From Zobellia barbeyronii (GTDB lineage: Bacteria; Bacteroidota; Bacteroidia; Flavobacteriales; Flavobacteriaceae), in NCBI RefSeq assembly GCF_018603515.1, contig NZ_JACATN010000005.1, positions 62,001 through 126,000 of the forward strand: 64,000 nt of DNA, written 5' to 3'. Shown piece after piece: positions 7,505-17,124 of this stretch. Within the stretch, counting starts at the first letter, position 1. Each line of letters starts with the position of its first letter. The notes beneath the pieces were generated by a model, which was given only the letters and a program-made list of their open reading frames with translations, did no database searches and was not told the DNA's origin. A program made the translations under genes and the position numbers.

Positions 7505-9304
7505 TTATTCTTTTAAAGTGTTTTTAATTTTATCAATATTTAAGCTATTTGCCATTGCATTAAAAATTTTATAATAGGCACTCTCATTGTTATACAATGC
7601 CTCATGAGTACCTTGTTCTATTACTTTTCCTTTTTCTAAAACAATGACATTTTCAGCGTCAATTATTTGAGAAATACTGTGGGAAATAACGATTACTGTT
7701 CGCCCTTTTTTTATGGCGTCTAAACTTTTCTTGATTTCTTCAGTTGCTATGGCATCCAAACTCGCCGTGGGTTCATCAAGAAAAATAATAGGAGGATTTT
7801 TCAAAAATAATCGTGCTATAGAAACCCGCTGTTGTTGCCCACCAGATAGTAATGTTGCTTTTGAATTATAGCCCTCTGGCAATTGAATTATTTGCTCATG
7901 GATATAGGCTTGTTTTGCTGCCGCTACAACTTCTTCATCTGTAGCATTTTCTTTTCCGTAAAGGATGTTTTCTTTAATACTACCATTAAATATATGGTTC
8001 TTTTGTAATACCAACCCGATGTTATCTCTTAACCAATGTGTATCATACTCTTGCAAATCAACACCATCTAAAAGTATTTCGCCCGAGGTTGGTGCATAGA
8101 ATTTATCTAACAAATTAATCACTGTGCTTTTTCCTGCACCGCTTAAACCAACTAGAGCATTTATTGCATTGGGTTTAATAACCATGGAAACATCATAAAG
8201 GGCTTTAGTTCCATTAGGATATGCAAAATCTACATTTATAATTTCAAAAGTACCGGTGAATTTTTCAGGAATATAAGTGCCACTTAATTCCGTTTCTTCA
8301 TCGGCATCCATAATTTCAAAAAATGCATCCGAATATATTATAGCATCCTGTACTTCATCATATATGCGATGTAATTGTTGTATAGGTGCCGATACATTGT
8401 TAAATAGTAAAATATGAAACATTATAGCACCAATAGTCATGCTACCATTTAAAACAAAATAAGCGGTTAATATGATAATGATAACGGCTCCAAATTGTTC
8501 TGTGAATTTTTTTAGTGCGTCAAATAAGAAACTTAATTTTCTTGTTTGTAATAGATTTTCAGTCATGTCTAACTGAATGGCTTCGTGCTTTTTACTTTCA
8601 AAATTTTCTCTTGTAAAAGATTTTATAACAGTAATAGAATTTATTAACCCGATAATGCCATTATTTTTTGTTTCTCTATATTTCCTCATGGTACGTCTAA
8701 AACCTTTCAGTTTTTTAGCTTGTAGACTGCTTATGTAGAAGAAAAGTGGAATAATTGAAAGACTCACTAACCCTACATATACGTTGGCGTTAAACATGAT
8801 AATTAAAGCGACAAAAGCATTAAAGAATAAAGGTAATATGTCAATAAAAAAGTTTTTTATCAACTGCGTAAGGCTTGTAACGCCTAAATCTATTCTAGTT
8901 TGTAATTTGCCACTTTCATTAGTTGGAGAACTGTAAAAAGCCATTTTGTAAGTCAATATGCGTTCTACAATGTTTTGCGCAAAGTCTTTTGAAATATAAA
9001 TTTTCATTTTTTCTCCATAGAACTTTTGACCAAATTGTACTAGTGCATAAAAACCTTCTTTTAAAAGCAGAATAATGCTAATTATGGCTAATAGCGAAAA
9101 CCCTTCTTTTACGGTTTTATTAGCGTCACTTAAGGTTGTTAATTCATCAACGGTGTAGCGTAACACTAATGCGTTAACCTGCGCCAATAATGCGCCAATT
9201 ATGGTTAGGATTAAAGACGCAATCACCAATTTTTTATAGGGTTTTACGTAATCCCAAAGTTTTTTAAAAAGCGCTACAAGCGTTTGCTTAGAGGCATCTT
9301 TCAT
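7505..9304 (-). CDS. ABC exporter (fused permease and ATPase)
   Basis: Half-transporter of 599 residues of the MsbA/MdlB type: six-helix membrane domain in about residues 1-310 and an ATPase in about 340-580. The ATPase has Walker A GLSGAGKST, signature LSGGQQQR and Walker B IIFLDEPTASLD with the switch histidine in ISHS. It would act as a homodimer in the inner membrane. It begins the block that lies between the kinase and regulator genes and ends 52 bases before the YHYH gene, so co-transcription is likely. Substrate unknown (lipid, peptide or drug). Confidence 0.88.
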   Translation of the reverse strand: MKDASKQTLVALFKKLWDYVKPYKKLVIASLILTIIGALLAQVNALVLRYTVDELTTLSDANKTVKEGFSLLAIISIILLLKEGFYALVQFGQKFYGEKMKIYISKDFAQNIVERILTYKMAFYSSPTNESGKLQTRIDLGVTSLTQLIKNFFIDILPLFFNAFVALIIMFNANVYVGLVSLSIIPLFFYISSLQAKKLKGFRRTMRKYRETKNNGIIGLINSITVIKSFTRENFESKKHEAIQLDMTENLLQTRKLSFLFDALKKFTEQFGAVIIIILTAYFVLNGSMTIGAIMFHILLFNNVSAPIQQLHRIYDEVQDAIIYSDAFFEIMDADEETELSGTYIPEKFTGTFEIINVDFAYPNGTKALYDVSMVIKPNAINALVGLSGAGKSTVINLLDKFYAPTSGEILLDGVDLQEYDTHWLRDNIGLVLQKNHIFNGSIKENILYGKENATDEEVVAAAKQAYIHEQIIQLPEGYNSKATLLSGGQQQRVSIARLFLKNPPIIFLDEPTASLDAIATEEIKKSLDAIKKGRTVIVISHSISQIIDAENVIVLEKGKVIEQGTHEALYNNESAYYKIFNAMANSLNIDKIKNTLKE

Positions 9305-9474
9305 ATATTAAAGTTTGAACGAATTGTGTTTATGAAATAAGATAACTTGAGTAACGATATTGCACTTATTTAATAACACTAAGAAATATTATTCCACAAC
9401 ATAGTTATAATTGAATTAGAGTATTTGGTTTATCACTTTCAATACTATTCAAAAAAATATGAGCCCTATGATGC

Positions 9475-10512
9475 TTAGTTAGTTTCTATTTTTAAATTAA
9501 CTCTATAGACACCAGCTTTGAGTTCCTTTTCAAAAGTGTGTTTATTTGGATATAATAACTGCAGGCGCTTTTCTAGATTAGCCAAACCAATTCCAGAACC
9601 ACTTTTATCATTATCCTGTTTAGGAAAATTATGATTTTCAATTGTGAAATCCACTATGTTCCCCTTAATGGTCATATCAATAGAAATGATGCTATTTTTG
9701 TTGGCAGAAACCCCATGTTTAAAAGCATTTTCAATCAGTGATATAAATAATAGAGGTGCAATTTGAATTCCATTTTGACTAACAGGAAAACTAGACTCAA
9801 TTTCTGTTTTATCCGTCAAGCGCAGCTTCATTAAATCTATATACTTCCGCATGAATTCTATTTCCTTAGAAAGTGGTACAAACTCCGTATTAGTTTCATA
9901 CAATAGGTACCTCATAAGTTTCCCTAAACTATGAATTGTAGATTTTGCCTTTTCTGGGGAAATATCCACAAGAGAATAGATATTATTCAACGAATTAAAA
10001 AAGAAATGCGGCTGCAGCTGGTAACGTAAATGCTGCAATTCCGTTTGTAATTTAAAATTATCGGCTTCCTTTTTCTCTGCTTCAGTTTTAACCCATCTTT
10101 TAGTGGTCTTAATGGCTATTGAGAAAAGTAAAGGAGCAGCATAGGATAACATTTGTACATATAAGAACAATTTAAATCGAGGTCCTTCCCTATTATCCTC
10201 CGGCGGACGTTTCTTTATGAGTTCTGCAAAATAATTATCCTCAATAAATTCTTTCATCAAAATGAAAAAACCGATAATCACTAAATTGATAAGAATAAAT
10301 ACCACCGTTTTATTCGAGAAAAGGAATTTATCAATTAGTATGAGAAAATTCAGATAAAATATGATTGCATAGAATAGCATTGGTATCAAGAAATGCGCAA
10401 TTAACCTATTGCTATCCAAATCTTGACCGTACGTTAAAACAAACGGAATGCTGAACAGCACCAACCAAATAAGAAGGTGCTGTATAATTATTATTTTTTT
10501 ATTCTTGTACAT
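9475..10512 (-). CDS. LytS/YehU-type sensor histidine kinase
   Basis: Kinase of 345 residues. Four membrane helices lie in about 8-135, then a HisKA_7TM-less His_kinase domain with phospho-acceptor H169 in LQPHFFFNSLNNIYSL, an N-box in LIENAFKHG and a G-box in GSGIGLANLEKRL. It starts 6 bases after the MacB-like permease gene and closes the tolC-macA-macB-permease operon. Such kinases normally sit directly next to a LytTR regulator; here the only one is at 3727-4461, beyond the ABC/YHYH/PEBP block. It probably senses envelope stress or the exported compound. Confidence 0.92.
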   Translation of the reverse strand: MYKNKKIIIIQHLLIWLVLFSIPFVLTYGQDLDSNRLIAHFLIPMLFYAIIFYLNFLILIDKFLFSNKTVVFILINLVIIGFFILMKEFIEDNYFAELIKKRPPEDNREGPRFKLFLYVQMLSYAAPLLFSIAIKTTKRWVKTEAEKKEADNFKLQTELQHLRYQLQPHFFFNSLNNIYSLVDISPEKAKSTIHSLGKLMRYLLYETNTEFVPLSKEIEFMRKYIDLMKLRLTDKTEIESSFPVSQNGIQIAPLLFISLIENAFKHGVSANKNSIISIDMTIKGNIVDFTIENHNFPKQDNDKSGSGIGLANLEKRLQLLYPNKHTFEKELKAGVYRVNLKIETN

Positions 10513-10518
10513 AATTAC

Positions 10519-11739
10519 TTATTCATAACGTAAAGCTGTGATAGGATCTAGAGATGACGCTTTTCTTGCAGGATACCAGCCAAAGAAAATACCTGTTACC
10601 GCACAGACCGCAAATGATATTAATATTGAATACAACGTTACACTCGTAGGCCAATGTAAGAACTTTTCAATAAAAACGGTAGCACTTAGTCCTATGAATA
10701 CCCCAAGGAGTCCACCGGTAATACTAATTAATATTGCTTCAATAAGAAATTGCATTAAAATATCTGAGCCTTTGCCGCCTACTGCCATACGAAGTCCTAT
10801 TTCTTTTGTTCGTTCTTTTACCGATACGTACATGATATTCATAATACCTATACCGCCTATCAATAATGAAATACTTGAAACTGCAACTAAAAGAATAGTA
10901 AGCATATCGCTGGTAGAACTAAAGGTAGAAATTAACTCTTCCATAGACCGAACTGTAAAATCATCATCTTCGGTATCCATTAATTTATGTTCTGCGCGTA
11001 GAATATCCGTCACTTCTATAACAGCATCGGCTGCATCATCTTCACTAATAGCAGAAGCCATGATTTGATTTAAATAATCAATAGCCAAAATCCGTTTTTG
11101 TACCGTGGTATAAGGAGCAATAACCACATCGTCTTGATCTTGCCCAAATGTGTTTTCTCCTTTTTCTTCTAAAACTCCTATTACTTTAAACGGAATATTA
11201 TCAAAGCGAATCATTTGACCTACAGGGTCTTGACCATCAGGAAATACATTCTCTACAACAGTTTGTCCAAGAACAACAACTTTAGAAGCGGATTTTACTT
11301 CGGCATCGGTAAACATACTCCCGCTTTGAAGCCCCACAACTTTAATCTCCAAATATTCTGGGTTAACACCATAAATGGTACTTGGCCAGTTATTGGCACC
11401 GTTTATTACTTGTCCGCCGCCATTTACAATAGGTGTTATATAACTTAGAAGTGTAGATTGATTTTTTATCGTTTCATAGTTAGCAAGCGTTAGAGTTTGC
11501 ACATCACCCCCACTACCCCTTGCAGGACCTCTATCATCTGCCCCAGGACGTATAGTAATCATATTAGAGCCCATACTTGAAATGGTACTTCTAATACTCT
11601 CTTTGGAACCTTCACCTATAGCCAACATGGCAATTACCGAAGCTACGCCAATGATAATCCCTAACATGGTCAACAAAGTTCTTGTTTTGTTAAGAATTAT
11701 AGCTTTGAAAGCGATTTTAAATAGATTTAATAGTCTCAT
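10519..11739 (-). CDS. MacB-type ABC transporter permease
   Basis: Permease of 406 residues with the MacB/FtsX layout: one N-terminal helix (about 10-40), a large periplasmic domain (about 45-275), then three C-terminal helices (about 280-395) in the FtsX domain. MLGIIIGVASVIAM and the GGIGIMNIMYVSVKERTKEIG segment are family hallmarks. It works with the ATPase encoded next to it (11742-12485) and the MacA and TolC homologues as a mechanotransmission efflux pump for antibiotics, lipids or peptides. The substrate is not deducible. Confidence 0.92.
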   Translation of the reverse strand: MRLLNLFKIAFKAIILNKTRTLLTMLGIIIGVASVIAMLAIGEGSKESIRSTISSMGSNMITIRPGADDRGPARGSGGDVQTLTLANYETIKNQSTLLSYITPIVNGGGQVINGANNWPSTIYGVNPEYLEIKVVGLQSGSMFTDAEVKSASKVVVLGQTVVENVFPDGQDPVGQMIRFDNIPFKVIGVLEEKGENTFGQDQDDVVIAPYTTVQKRILAIDYLNQIMASAISEDDAADAVIEVTDILRAEHKLMDTEDDDFTVRSMEELISTFSSTSDMLTILLVAVSSISLLIGGIGIMNIMYVSVKERTKEIGLRMAVGGKGSDILMQFLIEAILISITGGLLGVFIGLSATVFIEKFLHWPTSVTLYSILISFAVCAVTGIFFGWYPARKASSLDPITALRYE

Positions 11740-11741
11740 AA

Positions 11742-12485
11742 TTAATCGTCTTGTTTAGGTAATTTTGCTAATTCTTCTGCTGCAGATTGAATATTTTCAT
11801 TCTTATAATCTTGAATGATATTTCCATCTTTAAGCACAATTGTTCTATTGCTGAACGTAGCAATATCTGGTTCGTGCGTCACAAAAGTGATGGTAATACC
11901 CTGTTTGTTCAATTCCTGAAATAGAGACATAATTTCATAAGACGTACGAGTATCCAAGTTTCCCGTTGCCTCATCCGCAAGTATCATAACCGGATTGTTC
12001 ACCAAAGACCTTGCAATGGCCACACGTTGTTGCTGACCACCGGAAAGCTGAGATGGCGTATGATGTAATCTATCTCCCAACCCTACCATTTCTAAGGCTT
12101 TAATAGCACGTTCTCTTCGCTCCTCTGTAGATACCTTGCTGTTATATAACAATGGTAGCTCTACATTTTCTATTGCGGATGTTCTAGCTAGCAAATTATA
12201 TGATTGAAAAATAAATCCTATTTTCTCATTTCTGATGGTAGCCAATTCATTTCTACTTAAATCTTTCATGCTTACACCATCAATCTCATAAGTACCAGAT
12301 GTAGGTTGATCTAGGCAGCCCAATATATTAAGCATGGTACTTTTACCAGAACCACTAGATCCCATAATAGTTACAAACTCCCCTTCTTTTATAGAAAACG
12401 AAATACCTCTTAGCGCGTGAACCGTTTCGGTTCCCATGGTAAACTCACGTTTTAAATCTTCTATTTTTATGATTTCTTTACTCAT
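11742..12485 (-). CDS. MacB/LolD-type ABC transporter ATPase
   Basis: Stand-alone ATPase of 247 residues. It has Walker A GSSGSGKST at about 42-50, the Q-loop in FIFQSYNLL, signature LSGGQQQR, Walker B VMILADEATGNLD and the switch histidine in VTHE. In enterobacterial MacB this domain is fused to the permease; here, as in many Bacteroidota, it is a separate gene two bases from the permease. It powers the MacA-TolC efflux complex. Confidence 0.93.
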   Translation of the reverse strand: MSKEIIKIEDLKREFTMGTETVHALRGISFSIKEGEFVTIMGSSGSGKSTMLNILGCLDQPTSGTYEIDGVSMKDLSRNELATIRNEKIGFIFQSYNLLARTSAIENVELPLLYNSKVSTEERRERAIKALEMVGLGDRLHHTPSQLSGGQQQRVAIARSLVNNPVMILADEATGNLDTRTSYEIMSLFQELNKQGITITFVTHEPDIATFSNRTIVLKDGNIIQDYKNENIQSAAEELAKLPKQDD

Positions 12486-12487
12486 GG

Positions 12488-13711
12488 TTATTTCTTTTTA
12501 CCTCCTGGGCGTTGTGGCATAAATGGACTCTCTTCTGTGCCGCCTGCTGCAACACTAGACTGGGTAGTTTCAGATTTTAAACTATATACCAATTTGTCAC
12601 CTTCATTAATACCACTTAAAATTTGAACGTTTACTCCATCACTTGCACCTAGTTTCACTTCTTTTGGAGTAATAGCTCCATTAGATTCTAAAACCCAAAC
12701 TTTAGTAACTTCTTCTTTATCAGCTGTTCTTGGTCCATTATTGGGACGCTCTAGCGTTAACTTCTCCTGCTCGTTATATGCCATCATTTCTGGTTGTGTA
12801 GGCTTAAAATTGATAGCTTTTGCTTCTACTGATAACACATCTTTTAGTTCGAGGGTGTAAATCGAAATCGTTGCCGTAAGACCTGGCTTCAGTTGCAAGT
12901 CAGGGTTATCTGCCTTAATTACAACTGTATAGGTTACTACATTTGAAGTTACCGTTGGGTCTAATCTTACCTGTGTAACAATTCCTTCAAACACTTTGCC
13001 TTGATACGCATCTACCGTAAAACTTACGCGTTGCCCTTCTTTTACAACCCCTATATCCGCCTCATCTACATCTGCTTCAACCTGCATTTCTTTTAAATCC
13101 TGAGCAATCGTAAACAGAGTCGGTGTGCTATAACTAGCCGCAACCGTCTGTCCTTCATCAATATCCCTAGAAAGCACAACACCGTCTATTGGTGAATAAA
13201 TATTGGCATACCCCAAATTGGTTTTGGCTTCTTGTAAATCTGAGAAACGCTGTGTTACCGTACCTTTTGCTGTTTGATAGTTAAATGATGCATCGTCAAA
13301 ATCTGACTTACTAATTACCTGGTTATCAAATAGCGTTTTCTGCCTGTCGTATATAATTTTCATATAATCCCTTTGACTAACCGCATTGTCATATGCCGCT
13401 TGGGCCTGAGTTTTGGATGCCTTAAGATTGGTCTTGTCCAACTCCGCTATCAATTGCCCTTCGGTAACCGTACTATTATAGTCCACATAAATTTTTTCCA
13501 CAACCCCGGAAACCTGCGTACCTACCTCTACTTGGGTAATAGGTTCAATAGTACCCGTAGCCGTAACCATGGTGGTTACATCTCCTTTCTTTGCAGCAAT
13601 AGTTTTAGCTTCAATTATAACTTCGTCACCTCCGTTTATAAAACTGTATGCTACAATGGCGAGTATAACTATGGCTATACCACCGATTATTATGTTTCTT
13701 TTATTTTTCAT
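12488..13711 (-). CDS. MacA-type periplasmic adaptor (HlyD family)
   Basis: Membrane-fusion protein of 407 residues: one N-terminal helix (about 7-26), a biotinyl-lipoyl-like domain split around an alpha-hairpin (about 55-200), a beta-barrel domain (about 210-290) and a C-terminal membrane-proximal domain. TQVSGVVEKIYVDYNS and YANIYSPIDGVVL are the two lipoyl half-motifs. It bridges the MacB-type transporter and the TolC-type channel. It sits 2 bases before the ATPase and 5 bases after the TolC gene. The C-terminus is proline/glycine/lysine-rich. Confidence 0.93.
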   Translation of the reverse strand: MKNKRNIIIGGIAIVILAIVAYSFINGGDEVIIEAKTIAAKKGDVTTMVTATGTIEPITQVEVGTQVSGVVEKIYVDYNSTVTEGQLIAELDKTNLKASKTQAQAAYDNAVSQRDYMKIIYDRQKTLFDNQVISKSDFDDASFNYQTAKGTVTQRFSDLQEAKTNLGYANIYSPIDGVVLSRDIDEGQTVAASYSTPTLFTIAQDLKEMQVEADVDEADIGVVKEGQRVSFTVDAYQGKVFEGIVTQVRLDPTVTSNVVTYTVVIKADNPDLQLKPGLTATISIYTLELKDVLSVEAKAINFKPTQPEMMAYNEQEKLTLERPNNGPRTADKEEVTKVWVLESNGAITPKEVKLGASDGVNVQILSGINEGDKLVYSLKSETTQSSVAAGGTEESPFMPQRPGGKKK

Positions 13712-13716
13712 TTTGA

Positions 13717-15048
13717 CTAAAGTTTAATTTCGTTTCCTTGATAGAATTGTAATAGTTGATGATATAAAATGTTTAAGTATTTAGCTTGTAAATAGTTCTG
13801 TTGGGCATTGGTATACGTGTTCTGGCTAATCACCAAATCCGTTGTGCTTAAAGCACCCAATTCGTATTTTTTCTGTGCTAGATTATAAGATTGCTCTGCA
13901 GCATCTTGCGATGCTTGGGCTGCCAAAATTTGCTCTTGAGATGATAGTGCGTTTTGATAGGCGGTTTCTACCTTTTTAATCACTTCCTTTTCTACACTTT
14001 GCTTTTGTATGTTCGCTTTTTCAATATTTATAGTTGCCGTCTGTACCGCTGCTTTTGTTTGGTTTCTATTGAAAATAGGAATGCTTAAGCTTAGGCCTAG
14101 TTTTTGATTAAAGTTGACATCCAACTGGTCTCCAAAGGTGTTATCGTTTATACTGGTGTAACCTGAACCAAGACTACCAATTAATGATAATGTAGGTAGG
14201 TAGCCCCCTTTTGCAATATTCAGATCCTTTTCATTAACAGCTATGTTGGTATTGCTTGCCTCTACCTCTGGCAGATATTCCAAGGCATTGGTATAAATGG
14301 CCTCCTTGTTTAGTTCCAGATTTACCAAATCCATATTATCATCAATAGTCTCTATTTCTAAATTTTCTAAAGGCGATAATTCCAATAGTTGTTTTAAGGT
14401 GATGATGTTTAGAGCGTACTCATTTTTAGCAGTAATTACATTGAATTTGTTAGTAGCTGCTTGACTCTGTGCCTCCGTATAATCACTCAGGGCAATTGAG
14501 CCAGCATCTAATCTAGATTTTGCACGTAAAACTTCTTGTTCCGATGCAGTCAGATTATTTTCTGCAATAGCAATCCCTTCTTTACTATAAAGGGTCTGTA
14601 AATAAGTTTCTAAAATGCTGATGACAATGCTGTTCTTAGCTTCTTCTTCTAATAAAGTGCTTTGTTCCAGAAGTAATTTATTCTGCTTAATTTGATTACT
14701 CAACTGATTCCCTTTAAATAGCGTCATGGAGCTATTGATACCCAAATTGGTATTATGAATCTGATCGGATACATAATCGCCTGTAATAGGGTCAATGGTA
14801 TTACCGCTGGAAAAACCTTGAGAAGCACTACCAAACAAATCTGGTAATCGAGCAGATTTAGCTTTGCTATAATCCACTTCAGAACTATTCTTGTTTAAAG
14901 TGGCATCCTTTACAGTAATATTATTTTCTATAGCGTAGGTAATACAGTCTTCCAAAGACCATACTTTTGATGCCGAGTTAGCATCGGACTCTTGCCCGAA
15001 AGAAATCTGAGCAATTAAAAAGCTTGCTAGGATTATATATAATTTCAT
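13717..15048 (-). CDS. TolC-family outer membrane efflux protein
   Basis: Outer-membrane channel of 443 residues with signal peptide (cleavage near SFGQ, residue 18). Two long coiled-coil repeats, rich in A, Q, N and S, are typical of the TolC fold; each repeat carries helical stretches such as QSQAATNKFN and QASQDAAEQSYNLAQKKYELG. First gene of the five-gene tolC-macA-macB-permease-kinase operon running to 9475. No terminator separates it from macA. Confidence 0.92.
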   Translation of the reverse strand: MKLYIILASFLIAQISFGQESDANSASKVWSLEDCITYAIENNITVKDATLNKNSSEVDYSKAKSARLPDLFGSASQGFSSGNTIDPITGDYVSDQIHNTNLGINSSMTLFKGNQLSNQIKQNKLLLEQSTLLEEEAKNSIVISILETYLQTLYSKEGIAIAENNLTASEQEVLRAKSRLDAGSIALSDYTEAQSQAATNKFNVITAKNEYALNIITLKQLLELSPLENLEIETIDDNMDLVNLELNKEAIYTNALEYLPEVEASNTNIAVNEKDLNIAKGGYLPTLSLIGSLGSGYTSINDNTFGDQLDVNFNQKLGLSLSIPIFNRNQTKAAVQTATINIEKANIQKQSVEKEVIKKVETAYQNALSSQEQILAAQASQDAAEQSYNLAQKKYELGALSTTDLVISQNTYTNAQQNYLQAKYLNILYHQLLQFYQGNEIKL

Positions 15049-15242
15049 TTGATAGGTGTTTTTATTTTACACTTCAAAAGTGAAACATTACTACCACCTA
15101 TTAAAGAGCAATAGAAGTCTACCCCGATTGACTATACAAACACCCCTATTCTATCGACGGGATTTTTACGATTAGTAACGTTTTTGGTTTAACAGATAAT
15201 TGTTCATTACCATTGCTTCTTAGATTCTAAAATTTAAAACAT

Positions 15243-15277
15243 AAAAAATCCGGTTACCAATGGCAACCGGATTTTTT
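15243..15277 (-). terminator. Rho-independent terminator of the CotH gene
   Basis: Perfect 13-base inverted repeat (aaaaaatccggtt / aaccggatttttt) with a 9-base loop and T-runs on both sides. It lies 43 bases after the CotH stop and before the tolC gene, separating the two minus-strand transcription units. Confidence 0.85.
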
Positions 15278-15319
15278 CTCCAATTTAACTCCTACATCAT
15301 CACGCTACATAAAAACTCA

Positions 15320-16819
15320 CTAATTCAAATAATTACTAACTGCCGCTGCTCTTTCAGATACATGACTGTTCAACTCGCTTATAGCTGCCTGGAAGTCTGC
15401 GCTAGAATTCAAGAATGTATAACCCTCAACTTCTGCTGTTGCATAAGGCTCTACCAATGAAGAATAAGCAGCATATTCAGCTTGCATTCCGCTCACTGTA
15501 AAAACGTTATTCGCAAATTCCTGCACATAGCTATCATATTTTGCTTTGTAGGTTGCATCTTCATACAAGTATCCTATGAGAGGCCACTCTGTATCATTTA
15601 AGTCTGAGAAATCTAAAGCTAGAGACCCTTCTTGATTACCACGTTGTAAGGCTTCGTTATTATCCCAAGGTATCCATGACAATGTTTCTGTATCTGGATT
15701 GTTGTAAAGAAAATAGTTGTGTGTCATTCTACCATACGTATCCCAGTTTTGGATAACCGTGTTCACTGCTAAATAGTTCAAGAATGTTTCCGTATCAAAT
15801 ACAGTTTCTAAATTGGCACGCCAAGCTTCAGGATCAGTTGTACGATTATCTGCATGTAAAGCAGCAAAAAGACTTTCTATATCAGAATAATCAGCTTCGT
15901 CCTCATTAGTTTTCTTAACGAATACATCTTCAGAAAAAGAACCATCTGCGAAGCTAGCACCATCACCATCAGGCTTATACAAATTACCATCATTATCAGA
16001 GAATTGGGTGTCAATTACCGTATCATCTACTTCTTCAATCAAAGTATATACACCAAAATACTCAGGCCCATCACCATGGTCTACATAAACCTCATAAATT
16101 GAAGCATGAGAACTAGCCAAACCTGCTTCTCTGAACAAATCTGTAGCCACTTTTTCACGTAGCATAGACTTGTCATTATAGTTGTTTTTAAGACTTAGTT
16201 TTTTGAAACCATAAAAACGCTGATTGTCAATTTGTGGATATTCATCTTCAAATTCATCAAAATCTAGTTTAAAGGATAATTTCAAGATACCAGCAGACCA
16301 ACTAGACTGTAAGCTAGAATTCCCTTTGAAACGTAAACCTACACGATACCATTCTTTGTCTTCAAAGAAAACTTCACCTGGAACAAAAATTGGATCTTCA
16401 TCAATTTCTACAAGTCCACCGCCACCTTGGCCACCAGCTGGAGGACCACCTGCTCCAGGTCCTGCACCTGCTCCAGTACCGCCAAATTCACCGTATAATG
16501 ATGTCATATCATCTAACATACTCTGCCATCTGTCTTCTGTAATTACAAGATCAAGACGTTTTACCGTATTGTCCTCAAAAACTACATCAAAATTAGGATC
16601 AGCAGATTTGGTATGGGTTAAGTCTGTCCAATCTGTTGCGTCAAAATCGCTATCAGCATATGTCTCTACATAGTCCGCATCATCGTCATCGGTTTCTTCA
16701 ACTACCTCTTCCGTGGTTTCTACATCGTCCACAACAGCATCAGCTACATCATCATCTGAGCAAGAAGTTAAAAATGTGAAGTGCATTGCCAATAAGAGCA
16801 ATAGGCTTACTTTTTTCAT
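15320..16819 (-). CDS. CotH-kinase-family lipoprotein
   Basis: Protein of 499 residues with lipobox TSC (C20), followed by a very acidic linker (residues 21-60, mostly D, E, V). From about 75 to 440 it matches the CotH family, atypical protein kinases first known from Bacillus spore coat. Recognisable parts are RVGLRFKGNSS, KLSFKLDFDEF, LSLKNNYNDKSMLREKVATD and SWIPWDNNEAL. A glycine/proline-rich insert lies at 113-135. Surface location is inferred from the lipoprotein signal and acidic linker. Substrate unknown; a terminator follows. Confidence 0.82.
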   Translation of the reverse strand: MKKVSLLLLLAMHFTFLTSCSDDDVADAVVDDVETTEEVVEETDDDDADYVETYADSDFDATDWTDLTHTKSADPNFDVVFEDNTVKRLDLVITEDRWQSMLDDMTSLYGEFGGTGAGAGPGAGGPPAGGQGGGGLVEIDEDPIFVPGEVFFEDKEWYRVGLRFKGNSSLQSSWSAGILKLSFKLDFDEFEDEYPQIDNQRFYGFKKLSLKNNYNDKSMLREKVATDLFREAGLASSHASIYEVYVDHGDGPEYFGVYTLIEEVDDTVIDTQFSDNDGNLYKPDGDGASFADGSFSEDVFVKKTNEDEADYSDIESLFAALHADNRTTDPEAWRANLETVFDTETFLNYLAVNTVIQNWDTYGRMTHNYFLYNNPDTETLSWIPWDNNEALQRGNQEGSLALDFSDLNDTEWPLIGYLYEDATYKAKYDSYVQEFANNVFTVSGMQAEYAAYSSLVEPYATAEVEGYTFLNSSADFQAAISELNSHVSERAAAVSNYLN

Positions 16820-17124
16820 TATGAATCTATTTTTAGGTTATTATATTGAATCCAAAGATGCCTATTAAAACAATGTCGATTTTTCAGAATCTGTGAACGA
16901 CTGATTGTTTTCAGTGAATGTTCAAATACAATCTGTTAACCATTTTTGATTATCGCAGTATGCTATAAATAACACTAATTACTCCTTCGATTTAAACACC
17001 AAGCAATCATAGTCAACCTCTGTCTTTTACTGGGTATGTGCAGTCCATCGAAAAAGTCTAATGACATATACTATTCGATTTAAAATTGAGTTTGATTTTA
17101 TACCCAAAACTTAAATCGTTTCAA
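16820..17124. other. Divergent intergenic region, no gene seen
   Basis: About 305 AT-rich bases between the divergent CotH and beta-helix lipoprotein genes. It should hold both promoters. A near-match to the Bacteroidota -7 element (CATCTTTG on the minus strand, 16853-16860) lies 34 bases before the CotH start. No open frame of interest or clear hairpin was seen. Confidence 0.4.

Noticed and set aside
9305-9474. Insertion-sequence junction between kinase and ABC genes
   Set aside because: I looked for inverted or direct repeats at both ends of the 4504-9304 block and found none convincing, so the insertion idea rests only on gene order.
10538-11068. 176-codon open frame on the plus strand
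   Set aside because: Lies wholly inside the MacB-type permease gene on the opposite strand; no domain pattern of its own, so an antisense shadow.
16224-16673. 149-codon plus-strand open frame rich in P, G and S
   Set aside because: Opposite strand of the CotH acidic/glycine-rich region, whose composition yields long spurious frames.
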